NCBI RefSeq assembly: GCF_016862275.1
Contig: NZ_BOMQ01000011.1
Coordinates: forward strand, 62,001-126,000
Direction: 5' to 3'
Length of the DNA stretch: 64,000 nucleotides
DNA from: Actinoplanes nipponensis
GTDB lineage: Bacteria > Actinomycetota > Actinomycetes > Mycobacteriales > Micromonosporaceae
The notes under the pieces were generated by a model. The model saw only the letters and a program-made list of their open reading frames with translations. It was not told the origin of the DNA and ran no database searches. The position numbers and the translations under genes are program-made. This document shows, piece after piece, positions 9,218-17,392 of this stretch. The stretch's first letter is position 1; the number at the start of each line of letters is the position of its first letter.

Positions 9218-9964
9218 ATGGAGATCGTCGGACGGGGCTTCCTGGCGCAGCACCTCGCCGGGATCGCCGGCAGGCACGACGGGGTGGTGGTGCTCGCGGC
9301 CGGGGTCTCCGCGGCCAGCGGCACCTCGAACGCCCAGTTCTGCCGCGAGGCCGACCTGGTCGCCCGCTCCCTGCGCCGGTGCGCCGCCACCGGTGAGCGA
9401 CTGCTGTTCTTCTCCACCGCCTCCACCGGCATGTACGGCGCGCTCGGCCGCGGCCGGGAGGACGAGCCGGTCGCCCCGGGCACCCCGTACGGGCAGCACA
9501 AGAGGCGCCTCGAACAGGTCATCGCCGATTCGCCGGTGGAGCACCTGGTGGTCCGGCTGGCGCACGTGGCCGGTCCGCACCAGCCGCCGCACCAGCTGCT
9601 GCCGTCGCTGCTGAGCCAGGTGATGGCCGGCCGGGTCCGGCTGCACGAGGCGGCCCGCCGCGACATCATCGACGTCGCCGACGTGGTGGCGCTGGTGGAC
9701 CGGCTGCTGGCGACCCGGGCGTCGCGCGAGGTGGTGAACATCGCCACCGGCTTCGCCGTACCGGTGGAGGCGCTCGTCGACCGGATCGAGACAGTGCTGG
9801 GCCGGCGCGCCGAGCGGGTCCGGGTCACCGCGCCTGCCGTCAACCATCTCGTCTGCACCCGCAAGCTGCACCGGCTGGTGCCCGAGGCCGCCGGGATGGG
9901 GTTCGGCGAGCGTTACTTCGAAGCGGTGCTCGACCGCTACGTGTCCACCGCCGCGCTGGTCTAG
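9218..9964 (+). CDS. NDP-hexose 4-ketoreductase, NAD(P)-dependent (first)
   Basis: A 248-aa extended-SDR protein likely to reduce the C4 ketone of the sugar nucleotide. It starts MEIVGRGFLAQHL, an atypical glycine-rich nucleotide loop shared by a compact 4-ketoreductase group. FSTASTGMYG and YGQHKRRLE carry the Ser, Tyr and Lys of the catalytic site. The ATG has a clear GGAGGA seven bases upstream; a GTG overlapping the previous stop is in frame and possible but less well placed. A second, different 4-ketoreductase lies at 13.9-14.9 kb. Confidence 0.85.
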   Translation: MEIVGRGFLAQHLAGIAGRHDGVVVLAAGVSAASGTSNAQFCREADLVARSLRRCAATGERLLFFSTASTGMYGALGRGREDEPVAPGTPYGQHKRRLEQVIADSPVEHLVVRLAHVAGPHQPPHQLLPSLLSQVMAGRVRLHEAARRDIIDVADVVALVDRLLATRASREVVNIATGFAVPVEALVDRIETVLGRRAERVRVTAPAVNHLVCTRKLHRLVPEAAGMGFGERYFEAVLDRYVSTAALV

Positions 9965-9991
9965 CCACCGGCCAGAGAGGAGTCGTCCGCC

Positions 9992-11098
9992 GTGCGGATG
10001 CTGTTCGTCGCGTCGGCGCTGCCGTCGCACTTCTTCGCCATGGCCCCGTTCGCCTGGGCCGCGCACGCCGCCGGCCACGACGTGCGGGTCGCCACCCAGC
10101 CCCAGCTGTGCCCGGCGGTCGCCGCGTGCGGCCTGGCCACCGTCGGAGTGGGCCGGCCGATGGACTTCGCCGGCGACTACCGCCGGGGCCGGGCCGCCGA
10201 TCCGAAGGACCTGTTCGTGCGGATCGCCGCCGACATGGCGGACGACCTGGTCGCGATGGCCCGCCACTGGCGCCCGGACGTCGTGGTCTGGGAGCCCACC
10301 TCCTTCGCCGGCCCGGTCGCCGCCGCCGCGGCCGGGGCGCCCTGCTGGCGCTTCCTCTGGGGACCGGACATCGTGGGCCGCGGCGGCAGCGGCCGGGAGC
10401 GGATGCCGGACGGTGTGCGGGAGCTGTTCACCCGGCACGGCTGCAGCGCCGACCAGGTGCCGGCCTGGCTGACGATAGATCCCTGCCCACCGTCGGTGCA
10501 GGTGCCGACCAGCGCGCCCTGGCGGCACGTGCGATACGTGCCGCACAGCACGGCCGCCCGGGTGCCGCGCGCGGTGCTGGCGCCGCCACGACGGCCGCGG
10601 GTGGTGGTCACCCTCGGCATGTCCGTCTCCGGGCTGGTCGGCGAGCAGGCGTTTCCGGCCTCGCGGGTGGCCCGCGCCCTGGCCGGCGACGGTGGTGAGG
10701 TGGTGGTGGCGCTGGGCGCCCGGCAGGCTGCCGCGTTCGGCGAGGTGCCCCCGGGCGTACGGCTGGTCGCCGACTGCCCGGTCACCACGCTGCTGGCCGG
10801 AGCGAGCGCCGTCGTGCACCACGGCGGCGCCGGCACCATGATGTCGGCCGTGCTGGCCGGCGTGCCGCAACTCGTCCTGTCGAGCATGCCCGACCTCGGT
10901 TTCTACGGCGACCGGCTGGCGGCCACCGGTGCCGGGCTGCGGCTCGGCGCCGACGACGCGGACGACACGGCCGTGCGCGACGCCGTGAACCGACTGCGGG
11001 CCGACGCGACGCCCGCCCTCCGGCTGCGCGCCGAAGCCCTGCGCCAGCCCACCCCGGCCCGGCTCCTGGCCGAGCTGACCGCCGTACCGACGATGTGA
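9992..11098 (+). CDS. GT1-family glycosyltransferase (second)
   Basis: A 368-aa GT-B glycosyltransferase, the shortest of the five here. The N terminus is MRMLFVASALPSHFFAMAPFAWAAHAAGH, starting at a GTG behind GAGAGGAG. The C-terminal donor site is VVHHGGAGTMMSAVLAGVPQLVL. It is more divergent from the other four glycosyltransferases than three of them are from each other, so it probably handles a distinct sugar or acceptor. It is in the rightward sugar operon. Confidence 0.92.
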   Translation: MRMLFVASALPSHFFAMAPFAWAAHAAGHDVRVATQPQLCPAVAACGLATVGVGRPMDFAGDYRRGRAADPKDLFVRIAADMADDLVAMARHWRPDVVVWEPTSFAGPVAAAAAGAPCWRFLWGPDIVGRGGSGRERMPDGVRELFTRHGCSADQVPAWLTIDPCPPSVQVPTSAPWRHVRYVPHSTAARVPRAVLAPPRRPRVVVTLGMSVSGLVGEQAFPASRVARALAGDGGEVVVALGARQAAAFGEVPPGVRLVADCPVTTLLAGASAVVHHGGAGTMMSAVLAGVPQLVLSSMPDLGFYGDRLAATGAGLRLGADDADDTAVRDAVNRLRADATPALRLRAEALRQPTPARLLAELTAVPTM

Positions 11099-11108
11099 GG
11101 AGTCCACG

Positions 11109-12191
11109 ATGTCCAATCGGGAGATGGGTTTCGGCCTGTTCTTCTTCGCTGCCCTCGGCGACGACGCGGCAGCGACGTACCGGATGATGCTCGACGCCGC
11201 GCGCCGCGCCGACGAGCTCGGGCTGCATTTCGTCTCCACGCCCGAGCGCCACTTCCACCGCTTCGGCGGGGCGTTCCCCAACCCGGCGCTGACCGGCGCC
11301 GCGATCGCGGCGGTGACCAGCCGGGTGCAGATCCGCGCCGGCAGTGTCGTCACGCCGCTGCACCCCACGCTGCGCATCGTGGAGGACTTCGCCGTCATCG
11401 ACTGTCTGTCCGGCGGCCGGGCGGCGGTCTCCGTCGGTTCCGGCTGGAACGTCAACGACTTCGTGCTGAATCCGGAGATGTTCGACGGTCGCCGGCAACG
11501 GCTGCTGTCCGACGTCGAGGAGATCCGGCGGATCTGGGCCGGTGGGCAGTGGACCGGCCGGAACCCGCGCGGCGCGGAGGTCACCCTGCCGGTCTTTCCC
11601 CGGCCCGTCCAGACCGAGCTGCCACTCTGGGTGACGGTCTCGCGCAACCCGGAGACCTTCCGGCAGGCCGGGGTGCTCGGCGCGCACGTGCTGACCCACC
11701 TGGAGAACCAGGACGTGGCGGTGCTCCGTGACAACATCGCCGCCTACCGCGAATCGCTGGCCGCCCACCACCCCGGACGCGACGGCACGGTGACGCTGAT
11801 GATGCACACCTACGTCGCCGAGACGACCGAGCAGGCCCGGAAGGTGGCCGTGCCGTGGCTGCGCAGCTATCTGCGTACCGCCATCGACCTGGAGGCCCGG
11901 GCGGTGGGCGCCGGTGGCGGCATGAGCGGGGGCCGCACGGGGCGGGAGTTCTTGAGCGAGGATCGGGCGCGGGACCGGCTGGCCGAGGTGGGCGTCAACC
12001 GCTACCTGGCCGGGGCGTCGCTCATCGGCTCGGTGGCCGACTGCCGGCGGACCGTCGAGGCGGTACGGGCCGCCGGGGTGGACGAGATCGCGTGCCTGGT
12101 CGACTTCGTCGGTGACGCGGACGCGCTGCTGGGCGGGCTCGGGCCCCTGGCGGCGCTGCGGCACAGCGAGCCCGCCCTCTCGGCACGGTGA
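11109..12191 (+). CDS. LLM-class (luciferase-like) flavin monooxygenase
   Basis: A 360-aa stand-alone protein of the bacterial-luciferase TIM-barrel fold, resembling the natural-product LLM subgroup (MupA/Atu3640-like). Such enzymes oxidise substrates with FMNH2 supplied in trans. Visible motifs are EMGFGLFFFAAL, FVSTPERHFHRFGG, RAGSVVTPLHP and AVSVGSGWNVNDF. It follows the second glycosyltransferase by ten bases with AGGAG before the ATG, so it is cotranscribed with the sugar genes. Whether it oxidises a sugar or the polyketide is unknown. A lone LLM enzyme is not a usual member of type II PKS clusters. Confidence 0.9.
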   Translation: MSNREMGFGLFFFAALGDDAAATYRMMLDAARRADELGLHFVSTPERHFHRFGGAFPNPALTGAAIAAVTSRVQIRAGSVVTPLHPTLRIVEDFAVIDCLSGGRAAVSVGSGWNVNDFVLNPEMFDGRRQRLLSDVEEIRRIWAGGQWTGRNPRGAEVTLPVFPRPVQTELPLWVTVSRNPETFRQAGVLGAHVLTHLENQDVAVLRDNIAAYRESLAAHHPGRDGTVTLMMHTYVAETTEQARKVAVPWLRSYLRTAIDLEARAVGAGGGMSGGRTGREFLSEDRARDRLAEVGVNRYLAGASLIGSVADCRRTVEAVRAAGVDEIACLVDFVGDADALLGGLGPLAALRHSEPALSAR

Positions 12192-12234
12192 GCGGGCGGC
12201 CCTGGCGGATCATGCCGCCGGGGCCGCCGCCCGC
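12192..12234. terminator. Hairpin between convergent LLM and DUF6059-like genes
   Basis: An imperfect inverted repeat (GCGGGCGGC CCTGGCGG pairing with CCGCCGGGG, a 3-base bulge, then GCCGCCCGC) fills the gap between two convergent stop codons. Its position suggests a shared terminator without a T tract. Confidence 0.55.
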
Positions 12235-12240
12235 GGGCAC

Positions 12241-12513
12241 TCATCCGCTGCGCCGCCGGGCGGCGGGCACCCAGCCCAGGTCCCGCCACAGGGCCAGCTC
12301 GGCGGGTGACGGCGGGACGTGGCCCGCCGCCCGCTCGGGGTGACCCGGCCGGCCGGCGGGCGGTCCCGGCGGGTTCGCCCCGGCCGCAGGGTCATCGAGG
12401 CCCCGGTACAGCATGTTCGTGGGCGCGCTCAGCGCCAGCGCGGCCACGGCCCGCCACAGCGCCCTGCGCCACCACGGATCCCGCGCCGGTCCCGACCCCT
12501 GTGCTGTCTCCAT
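12241..12513 (-). CDS. Small DUF6059-like protein
   Basis: A 90-aa protein of unknown function. It has a basic N terminus with one hydrophobic stretch (WWRRALWRAVAALALSA, residues 14-30), a Pro/Gly-rich middle, and a C-terminal motif GHPERAAGHVPPSPAELALW. That last motif, GHPER followed by HVP and a short amphipathic helix, matches what I recall of DUF6059 proteins, which often occur in actinomycete antibiotic clusters. GGGAGG lies eight bases before the ATG. It is divergent from the third glycosyltransferase gene. It was found inside a much longer antisense open frame whose upstream part is a shadow. Confidence 0.72.
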   Translation of the reverse strand: METAQGSGPARDPWWRRALWRAVAALALSAPTNMLYRGLDDPAAGANPPGPPAGRPGHPERAAGHVPPSPAELALWRDLGWVPAARRRSG

Positions 12514-12582
12514 CGCCGCCTCCCGACCGGTCGCGCGGTGCGCGGACCGCACCGCTGCAACCCGGACCGTGCCCGCCGAGGG

Positions 12583-12622
12583 TCGAGGCGGCGTCGACGC
12601 GTGGTCGACCTCCCGGCGACCG
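12583..12622 (+). promoter_or_regulatory. SARP-type phased heptamer repeats
   Basis: Within the 180-bp divergent gap, TCGAGGC (12583), TCGACGC (12594), TCGACCT (12605) and the degenerate GCGACCG (12616) occur at exact 11-bp steps. Direct heptamer repeats at 11-bp spacing are the known binding pattern of SARP activators (ActII-ORF4, DnrI type). No SARP gene is in the window. No convincing -10 element is visible next to it. Confidence 0.5.
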
Positions 12623-12693
12623 GTCCTGGACCGGGACTCCAGCGCGGCGGCGCAGGCTGGCCGGGTACGCGGAGACAACCGGGAGGCGGCACC

Positions 12694-13917
12694 ATGCGAG
12701 TGATGTGCACCGTGTCGGCATGGCCGACCCACTGGTACCCCATGGTGGCCGTGCTGTGGGGTCTGCAGGCGGCGGGTCACCAGGTGGCGGTGGTGTGCCC
12801 GCCCAGCCAGGCCGCCCCCGTCACCCGGGCCGGGCTCACGCCGGCGCCGGTGCTGGCCGAGCTCGACATCGCGTTCCTGGCCCGGCTGCGCAACGTCTTC
12901 GACGCCCAGGCCGGCGCGTGGCCGTACGACTGGCCGCCACCGCACCCGGTCACCGGAGCGCCGATGAAGGCGGTCGCGGAGTTCGGTTACGCCGAGTTCA
13001 CCCGGGCCGGCGCCGAGAAGATCGCCCGGCCGGTCGCCCGCAACGGCCGCGCCGCGATCGCCTTCGCCCGCGAGTACCGCCCCGACCTCGTCCTGCACGA
13101 GCCGCTCGCGATGGAAGGGCTGCTGGCGGCCCGGGTGGTCGGCGTCGCGTCGGCCGTACACCTGTGGGGCCCGATCGGCACGCACGAGCGGGACCCGGCG
13201 GCCGCCTCCGTCGTGGAGTACCCGGTCGGTTCGTTCGCGCCGCACGGGGCCGGGGCGGTGGCGCTGGACACCGTCGGGCACGTCATCGACCCCTGTCCCG
13301 AGCCACTCGGGCCGGTGGTGGACGCGGAGCGGCTGGCGGTGCGCTATACGCCGTACAACGGGCCTGAGGAGGTGCCGGCGTGGCTGCTGGACCCGCCCAC
13401 GCGGCCGCGGGTGGCCGTGGTCTGGGGCACGTCGCTCACCGCGATGTACGGGCCGGGTTCGTTCGCCGTGCCGCTGATCCTGGACGCCCTCGCCGGTCTC
13501 GACGTCGAGGTGGTCGTCTGCACCAGCGCCCGGGACGCGGCCGGTGTCCGGTACACCCGGCCCGGTGTGCGGGTCGTGGCCGAGCTTCCGTTGCACCTGC
13601 TGCTGCCGACGTGCGCGGCGGTGGTGCACCATGGCGGCGCGGGTTGCCTGATGACCGCTGTCGCGACCGGGGTGCCCCAGGTGGTGCTGCCGACCGGCAT
13701 GGACCAGCCGGTGAACGCCGCCCGGCTCGCCGCGACCGGCGCCGCGATCTCCGTGCCGCGGGCCGGGGCCGACCCCGAAGCGGTGCGCGCGGCGGTGGCC
13801 GCGGTCGTGGGTGAGCCGTCGTACCGGGCTGCGGCGGCGGCCTTGCGCAGGTCCAACGACGACCGCGGTACGCCGGCGGAGCTGGTGGGCGGACTGGAGA
13901 AGCTGGCCGCTCGGTGA
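12694..13917 (+). CDS. GT1-family glycosyltransferase (third; paralogue group A)
   Basis: A 407-aa GT-B glycosyltransferase. It starts MRVMCTVSAWPTHWYPMVAV behind GGGAGG. It shares with the two leftward glycosyltransferases at 14.9-17.4 kb several motifs absent from the first two: DAQAGAWPYDWPPPHPVTG, VHLWGPIGTHE, RYTPYNGP and VVHHGGAGCLMTAVATGVPQ. These three are clearly recent paralogues. It is divergent from the DUF6059-like gene and convergent with the 4-ketoreductase gene. Confidence 0.92.
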   Translation: MRVMCTVSAWPTHWYPMVAVLWGLQAAGHQVAVVCPPSQAAPVTRAGLTPAPVLAELDIAFLARLRNVFDAQAGAWPYDWPPPHPVTGAPMKAVAEFGYAEFTRAGAEKIARPVARNGRAAIAFAREYRPDLVLHEPLAMEGLLAARVVGVASAVHLWGPIGTHERDPAAASVVEYPVGSFAPHGAGAVALDTVGHVIDPCPEPLGPVVDAERLAVRYTPYNGPEEVPAWLLDPPTRPRVAVVWGTSLTAMYGPGSFAVPLILDALAGLDVEVVVCTSARDAAGVRYTRPGVRVVAELPLHLLLPTCAAVVHHGGAGCLMTAVATGVPQVVLPTGMDQPVNAARLAATGAAISVPRAGADPEAVRAAVAAVVGEPSYRAAAAALRRSNDDRGTPAELVGGLEKLAAR

Positions 13918-13936
13918 GGCCGGGAGCCGGGACCGC

Positions 13937-14890
13937 TCAGGCGCGGTCCCGCACGTGCGCCCACAGGGCCGCCAGCGACTCGCCGAGTGCGTGCCGCGCC
14001 TGCCAGCCCAGCTGCTCCCGGGCCCGGGTGGTGTCGATCTCCTGCGAGTCGATGCCCCGGCCGCGTTCCTCGCCGGTGGCCCGGTCCTCGTGCTCCACGA
14101 TCTCCGCCGGCACCCCACTCGCGGTGATCAGCTCGCGGACCAGCCAGCGCACGCTGACCGCCTGACCGCGGCCGATGTTGATGACCGGCCCGGCGCCGGG
14201 GGTCAGCGCCGTCGCCCGTACGGCCGCCGCTATGTCCCGCACGTCGACGAAGTCCCGCCTGGCGTGCAGCGGGGCCAGCCGCAGCAGCGCCGTGCGGCGT
14301 TCCCGGCGGGCGGCCGCGAGCTGGTCCGCCACCTGGCCGAGCAGGCTGGCCCGGGGCGTGCCCGGGCCGCTGACGTTGACCACGCGCAGCACCGTCGCGT
14401 CGCACGCGCCGGCGCCGACGGCCGCCAGGACCGCGCCGGCGCCGGCCAGCTTGCTGTGCCCGTAGGGGCTGATCGGGCGGGGTTGCGCGTCCTCGCGGAT
14501 GGGGCAGCCCACGGCGCCGTACTCGTGCACGGAACCCAGGTGCACCAGGCGGGGCCGCCACGGCAGGGCGGTCACCGCCTCCACCAGGTTGTGCACCAGC
14601 GTCACGTTCGAGGCCTTCAGTTCCTCCTCGGTGACGCCCCAGACCGCGCCGGCCGCGTTGACCACCGCGAACGGGCGCATCGCGGTGAGCATGCCGATCA
14701 GCCGGGGCACGTCGCCCGCGGCGAGGTCGAGCGCCACCGAACGGGCGCCGGGCAGCCGGGCCGGGCGGCGGGACACCGCGACCACGGGCGCGCCGGTGGC
14801 GGCGAACGCGGCGCAGGTGTGCCGGCCGACGAAGCCGTTGCCGCCCAGCACCACCACGGGCCGGGCCGGGTCGGGGCGGTGAGGGGACAC
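13937..14890 (-). CDS. NDP-hexose 4-ketoreductase / extended SDR (second)
   Basis: A 317-aa NAD(P)-dependent extended SDR, likely a dTDP-4-keto-6-deoxyhexose 4-ketoreductase. The nucleotide motif is VVLGGNGFVGRHT. The catalytic region has HLGSVHEYGAVG and YGHSKLAG (Tyr and Lys), and the C-terminal part has VINIGRGQAVSVRWLV. The GTG start follows GGAGGT. It is the last gene of the long leftward operon and is unlike the compact 4-ketoreductase at 9.2 kb, so the two may set opposite C4 configurations or act on different sugars. Confidence 0.88.
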   Translation of the reverse strand: MSPHRPDPARPVVVLGGNGFVGRHTCAAFAATGAPVVAVSRRPARLPGARSVALDLAAGDVPRLIGMLTAMRPFAVVNAAGAVWGVTEEELKASNVTLVHNLVEAVTALPWRPRLVHLGSVHEYGAVGCPIREDAQPRPISPYGHSKLAGAGAVLAAVGAGACDATVLRVVNVSGPGTPRASLLGQVADQLAAARRERRTALLRLAPLHARRDFVDVRDIAAAVRATALTPGAGPVINIGRGQAVSVRWLVRELITASGVPAEIVEHEDRATGEERGRGIDSQEIDTTRAREQLGWQARHALGESLAALWAHVRDRA

Positions 14891-14909
14891 GCTGACCTCC
14901 GTGGCGTCG

Positions 14910-16130
14910 TCAGGTCGCCGTCGTCAGCGTCGCCAGCACGCGGACCACGTCGGCGGGGGTGGGCCGGCTGCGGCTGGCCGCCGCCAGCTCGGCCGCCGCG
15001 GCGGAGTGCCGCGGCGTGCTCAGCAGCGCCTGCACGGCGTCGCGGATCTGCGCCCGGGTGGCCTCGTGCCCGGCGATGCCGAGTCCCGCGCCGGCAGCCG
15101 CCAGCCGGGCGCCGATGGCCCGCTGCTCCGGGCCGAAGGGGAGGGCCAACTGCGGCGTCCCGGCGTCGACGGCGGTCATCGCGCAGCCGGCGCCGCCATG
15201 GTGCACGACCGCCGCGCAGCCCGGCAGCAGCAGGTGCAACGGGGCCTGGTCGAGCAGGCGGACGCGCGGGGGCAGCTCACCCAGCGCGGCACGGTCGTCC
15301 GGGTGCACCGGAAGCAGCACCTCAACGTCCAGCTCGGCCAGCGCCGCGACGATGCGGGGCACCAGGTACGCGCCGCGGCCGTACATCCGGCTCATCGAGT
15401 TGCTCCACACCACGCACACCCGGGGACGCCGGCCCGCCGGGGGCAGCTCCGGCGCCGCACCGGGACCGTTGTACGGCAGGTAGCGCATGTCGATCCGGAT
15501 GCCGCGCACCGGTGGGGTGAGCCCGCTCGGGCAGGGGTCGACGACGTGGGTGATCGCGTCGGCGTCGAGCATGCCGGCGCCGTGGCGCGGGAACGCCCGG
15601 GTGTAGTCCACCGGCAGCGGGTACAGCTCCGCGGCCCTCTCGTCGGTGCCGACCGGCCCCCACAGGTGCGCGACCGCCGGAATGCCGGCGACCTTCGCGG
15701 CCAGCAGCCCCTCGGCGCTGAGCCGGTCGTGCAGGATCAGGTCGGGCCGCCATCGCCGGGTGTAGCCGATGGCCGCGTCGAAACTCGTCTCGGTCTGCCG
15801 GGCGATGTGCCGCTTCGCCGTCTCGGCGTAGCCGTCCAGGTCGAAGGTGGACGGATCGACCGGCTCGCCGGTCTCCGGGTGCAACGGCGCCCAGGGATAC
15901 GGCCACGCGCCCGCGCGGGCCAGCCAGAGATTGGCGAAGCGGGCCATGTACACCATGTCGAGTTCGCCCAGTACCGGCACGGCGGCCAGGCCCGCGGTCC
16001 GCACGGCGGCGGCCTGACCGGGCGCGCACGCCACCCGCAGTTCATGTCCGGCCGCGCGCAGCGCCCAGCCCAGCGGCACCATCGGGAAGTAGTGGGCGGG
16101 CCAGCCGGAGACCGTGGCCAGGATCCGCAT
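14910..16130 (-). CDS. GT1-family glycosyltransferase (fourth; paralogue group A)
   Basis: A 406-aa GT-B glycosyltransferase beginning MRILATVSGWPAHYFPMVPLG. Group A motifs are GAWPYPWAPLHPETG, AHLWGPVGTDE, RYLPYNGPGA and VVHHGGAGCAMTAVDAGTPQ. Its ATG overlaps the stop of the fifth glycosyltransferase (ATGA), so the two are coupled. Coupled glycosyltransferase pairs often build consecutive links of one sugar chain; that reading is inference. Confidence 0.93.
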   Translation of the reverse strand: MRILATVSGWPAHYFPMVPLGWALRAAGHELRVACAPGQAAAVRTAGLAAVPVLGELDMVYMARFANLWLARAGAWPYPWAPLHPETGEPVDPSTFDLDGYAETAKRHIARQTETSFDAAIGYTRRWRPDLILHDRLSAEGLLAAKVAGIPAVAHLWGPVGTDERAAELYPLPVDYTRAFPRHGAGMLDADAITHVVDPCPSGLTPPVRGIRIDMRYLPYNGPGAAPELPPAGRRPRVCVVWSNSMSRMYGRGAYLVPRIVAALAELDVEVLLPVHPDDRAALGELPPRVRLLDQAPLHLLLPGCAAVVHHGGAGCAMTAVDAGTPQLALPFGPEQRAIGARLAAAGAGLGIAGHEATRAQIRDAVQALLSTPRHSAAAAELAAASRSRPTPADVVRVLATLTTAT

Positions 16131-17359
16131 CACGGCCGTCCCGCGAGGCCGGCCAGGGTGGACACCAGGTCGGCCGGCGTGGGCCGGGCCCGCGCGTCCT
16201 CCCGCAGGGCCCGGGCGGCGGCCGCGTACGCGGGCTTGTCCAGCAGGTCCGTCACAGCGGCCCGGACGGTGTCCACGCCGGCCAGGTGCCCGGGCAGATG
16301 GGCGCCGGCCCCGGCGGCGGCGACCCGTTCGGCGTTCAGGGCCTGCTCGATGGCGAAGCTGACGCCGAGTTGAGGCACCCCGGCATCGACGGCCGTCATG
16401 GTGCATCCGGCGCCACCGTGGTGCACCACCGCCGAGCAACCCGGCAGCACCAGTCGCAGCGGGCACCGCTCGACGCCGCGTACGCCCCGCGGCAGCGGGC
16501 CGAGCCGGTCCAGGTCCTCGGCGGTGGCAGTGACGACCACCTCGACGTCGAGGCCCGCGAGCGCCGTCACGATGTCGGGCAGGGCGAACGACCGCGGCCC
16601 GGACATCGCCGTGGTGGACGTGCCCCAGACGACGCACACCCGCGGCCGGCCGGCCGGGCGGTCGTCCCCGGGCGGCCCCGCGCCCGGGCCGTTGTACGGC
16701 ACGAACCGCACCGGCAGCCGGGTCGCCGTGGTGGGCGGGGCCAGCGCGGGCGGGCAGACGTCGACGACGTGGGTGACGGCGTCCGGGCCCAGCGACCCGA
16801 CCTTCCACCGGGCGAACGTGCCCGCCGGGTACTCCGGCACGATCTGCAGGCCGGTCGCCGCCGGCTCATGGGTGCCGACCGGCCCCCACAGGTGGGTCAC
16901 GGCCGGCACCTTGACGGCGGCCGCCGCCAGCGCCCCCTCGACGGCGAGCGGGTCGTGGACGACCAGGTCGGGCCGCCAGTCCCGGGCGAGGCGAACGGCC
17001 GCGTCGAAGCTGCGGATCATCGCCCCGAAGGTGGTGGCGGTGTGCGCGGCGACGTAGGAGTCGAAGTCGAAGTCGCGCAGGCCGGCGACCTCCTGCCCGG
17101 TCACGGGGTGCAGCGGCTGCCACGGGTAGGGCCAGTGGCCCGCCTGGGCGTCCCACAGATAGCGCAGCCGGGTCAGGAACACCATGTCCATGCCGTCCAG
17201 CACCGGCACCGGGGTGAGCCCGGCGGCGCTGACCGCCGCGTGCTGACCGGGCGTACAGGCGACGCGGACGTCGTGCCCGGCGGCCTGCAGGGCCCAGCCC
17301 AGCGGCACCATCGGATAGTAGTGGCCGGGCCACGAAGACACGGCGAACAGCACTCGCAT
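16130..17359 (-). CDS. GT1-family glycosyltransferase (fifth; paralogue group A)
   Basis: A 409-aa GT-B glycosyltransferase, MRVLFAVSSWPGHYYPMVPLG, the closest in appearance to its downstream neighbour. Motifs are DAQAGHWPYPWQPLHPVTG, THLWGPVGTHE, RFVPYNGPGA and VVHHGGAGCTMTAVDAGVPQ. It follows the SnoaL-like gene by 33 bases and is coupled to the fourth glycosyltransferase by a 1-base overlap at its stop. Confidence 0.93.
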   Translation of the reverse strand: MRVLFAVSSWPGHYYPMVPLGWALQAAGHDVRVACTPGQHAAVSAAGLTPVPVLDGMDMVFLTRLRYLWDAQAGHWPYPWQPLHPVTGQEVAGLRDFDFDSYVAAHTATTFGAMIRSFDAAVRLARDWRPDLVVHDPLAVEGALAAAAVKVPAVTHLWGPVGTHEPAATGLQIVPEYPAGTFARWKVGSLGPDAVTHVVDVCPPALAPPTTATRLPVRFVPYNGPGAGPPGDDRPAGRPRVCVVWGTSTTAMSGPRSFALPDIVTALAGLDVEVVVTATAEDLDRLGPLPRGVRGVERCPLRLVLPGCSAVVHHGGAGCTMTAVDAGVPQLGVSFAIEQALNAERVAAAGAGAHLPGHLAGVDTVRAAVTDLLDKPAYAAAARALREDARARPTPADLVSTLAGLAGRP

Positions 17360-17392
17360 CGATCCGTACTCCCTCGTCCTGGCGGTGGTCGC

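Noticed and set aside
8963..11737. Leftward open frame of over 900 codons across the sugar operon
   Set aside because: It is antisense to the 4-ketoreductase, glycosyltransferase and LLM genes, is low-complexity Arg/Gly/His-rich text, and has no recognisable domain; long antisense frames are normal at this GC content.
12319..12693. N-terminal extension of the third glycosyltransferase
   Set aside because: The frame is open, but the sequence is non-globular, antisense to the DUF6059-like gene and crosses the phased repeats; the ATG at 12694 with GGGAGG gives the family N terminus.
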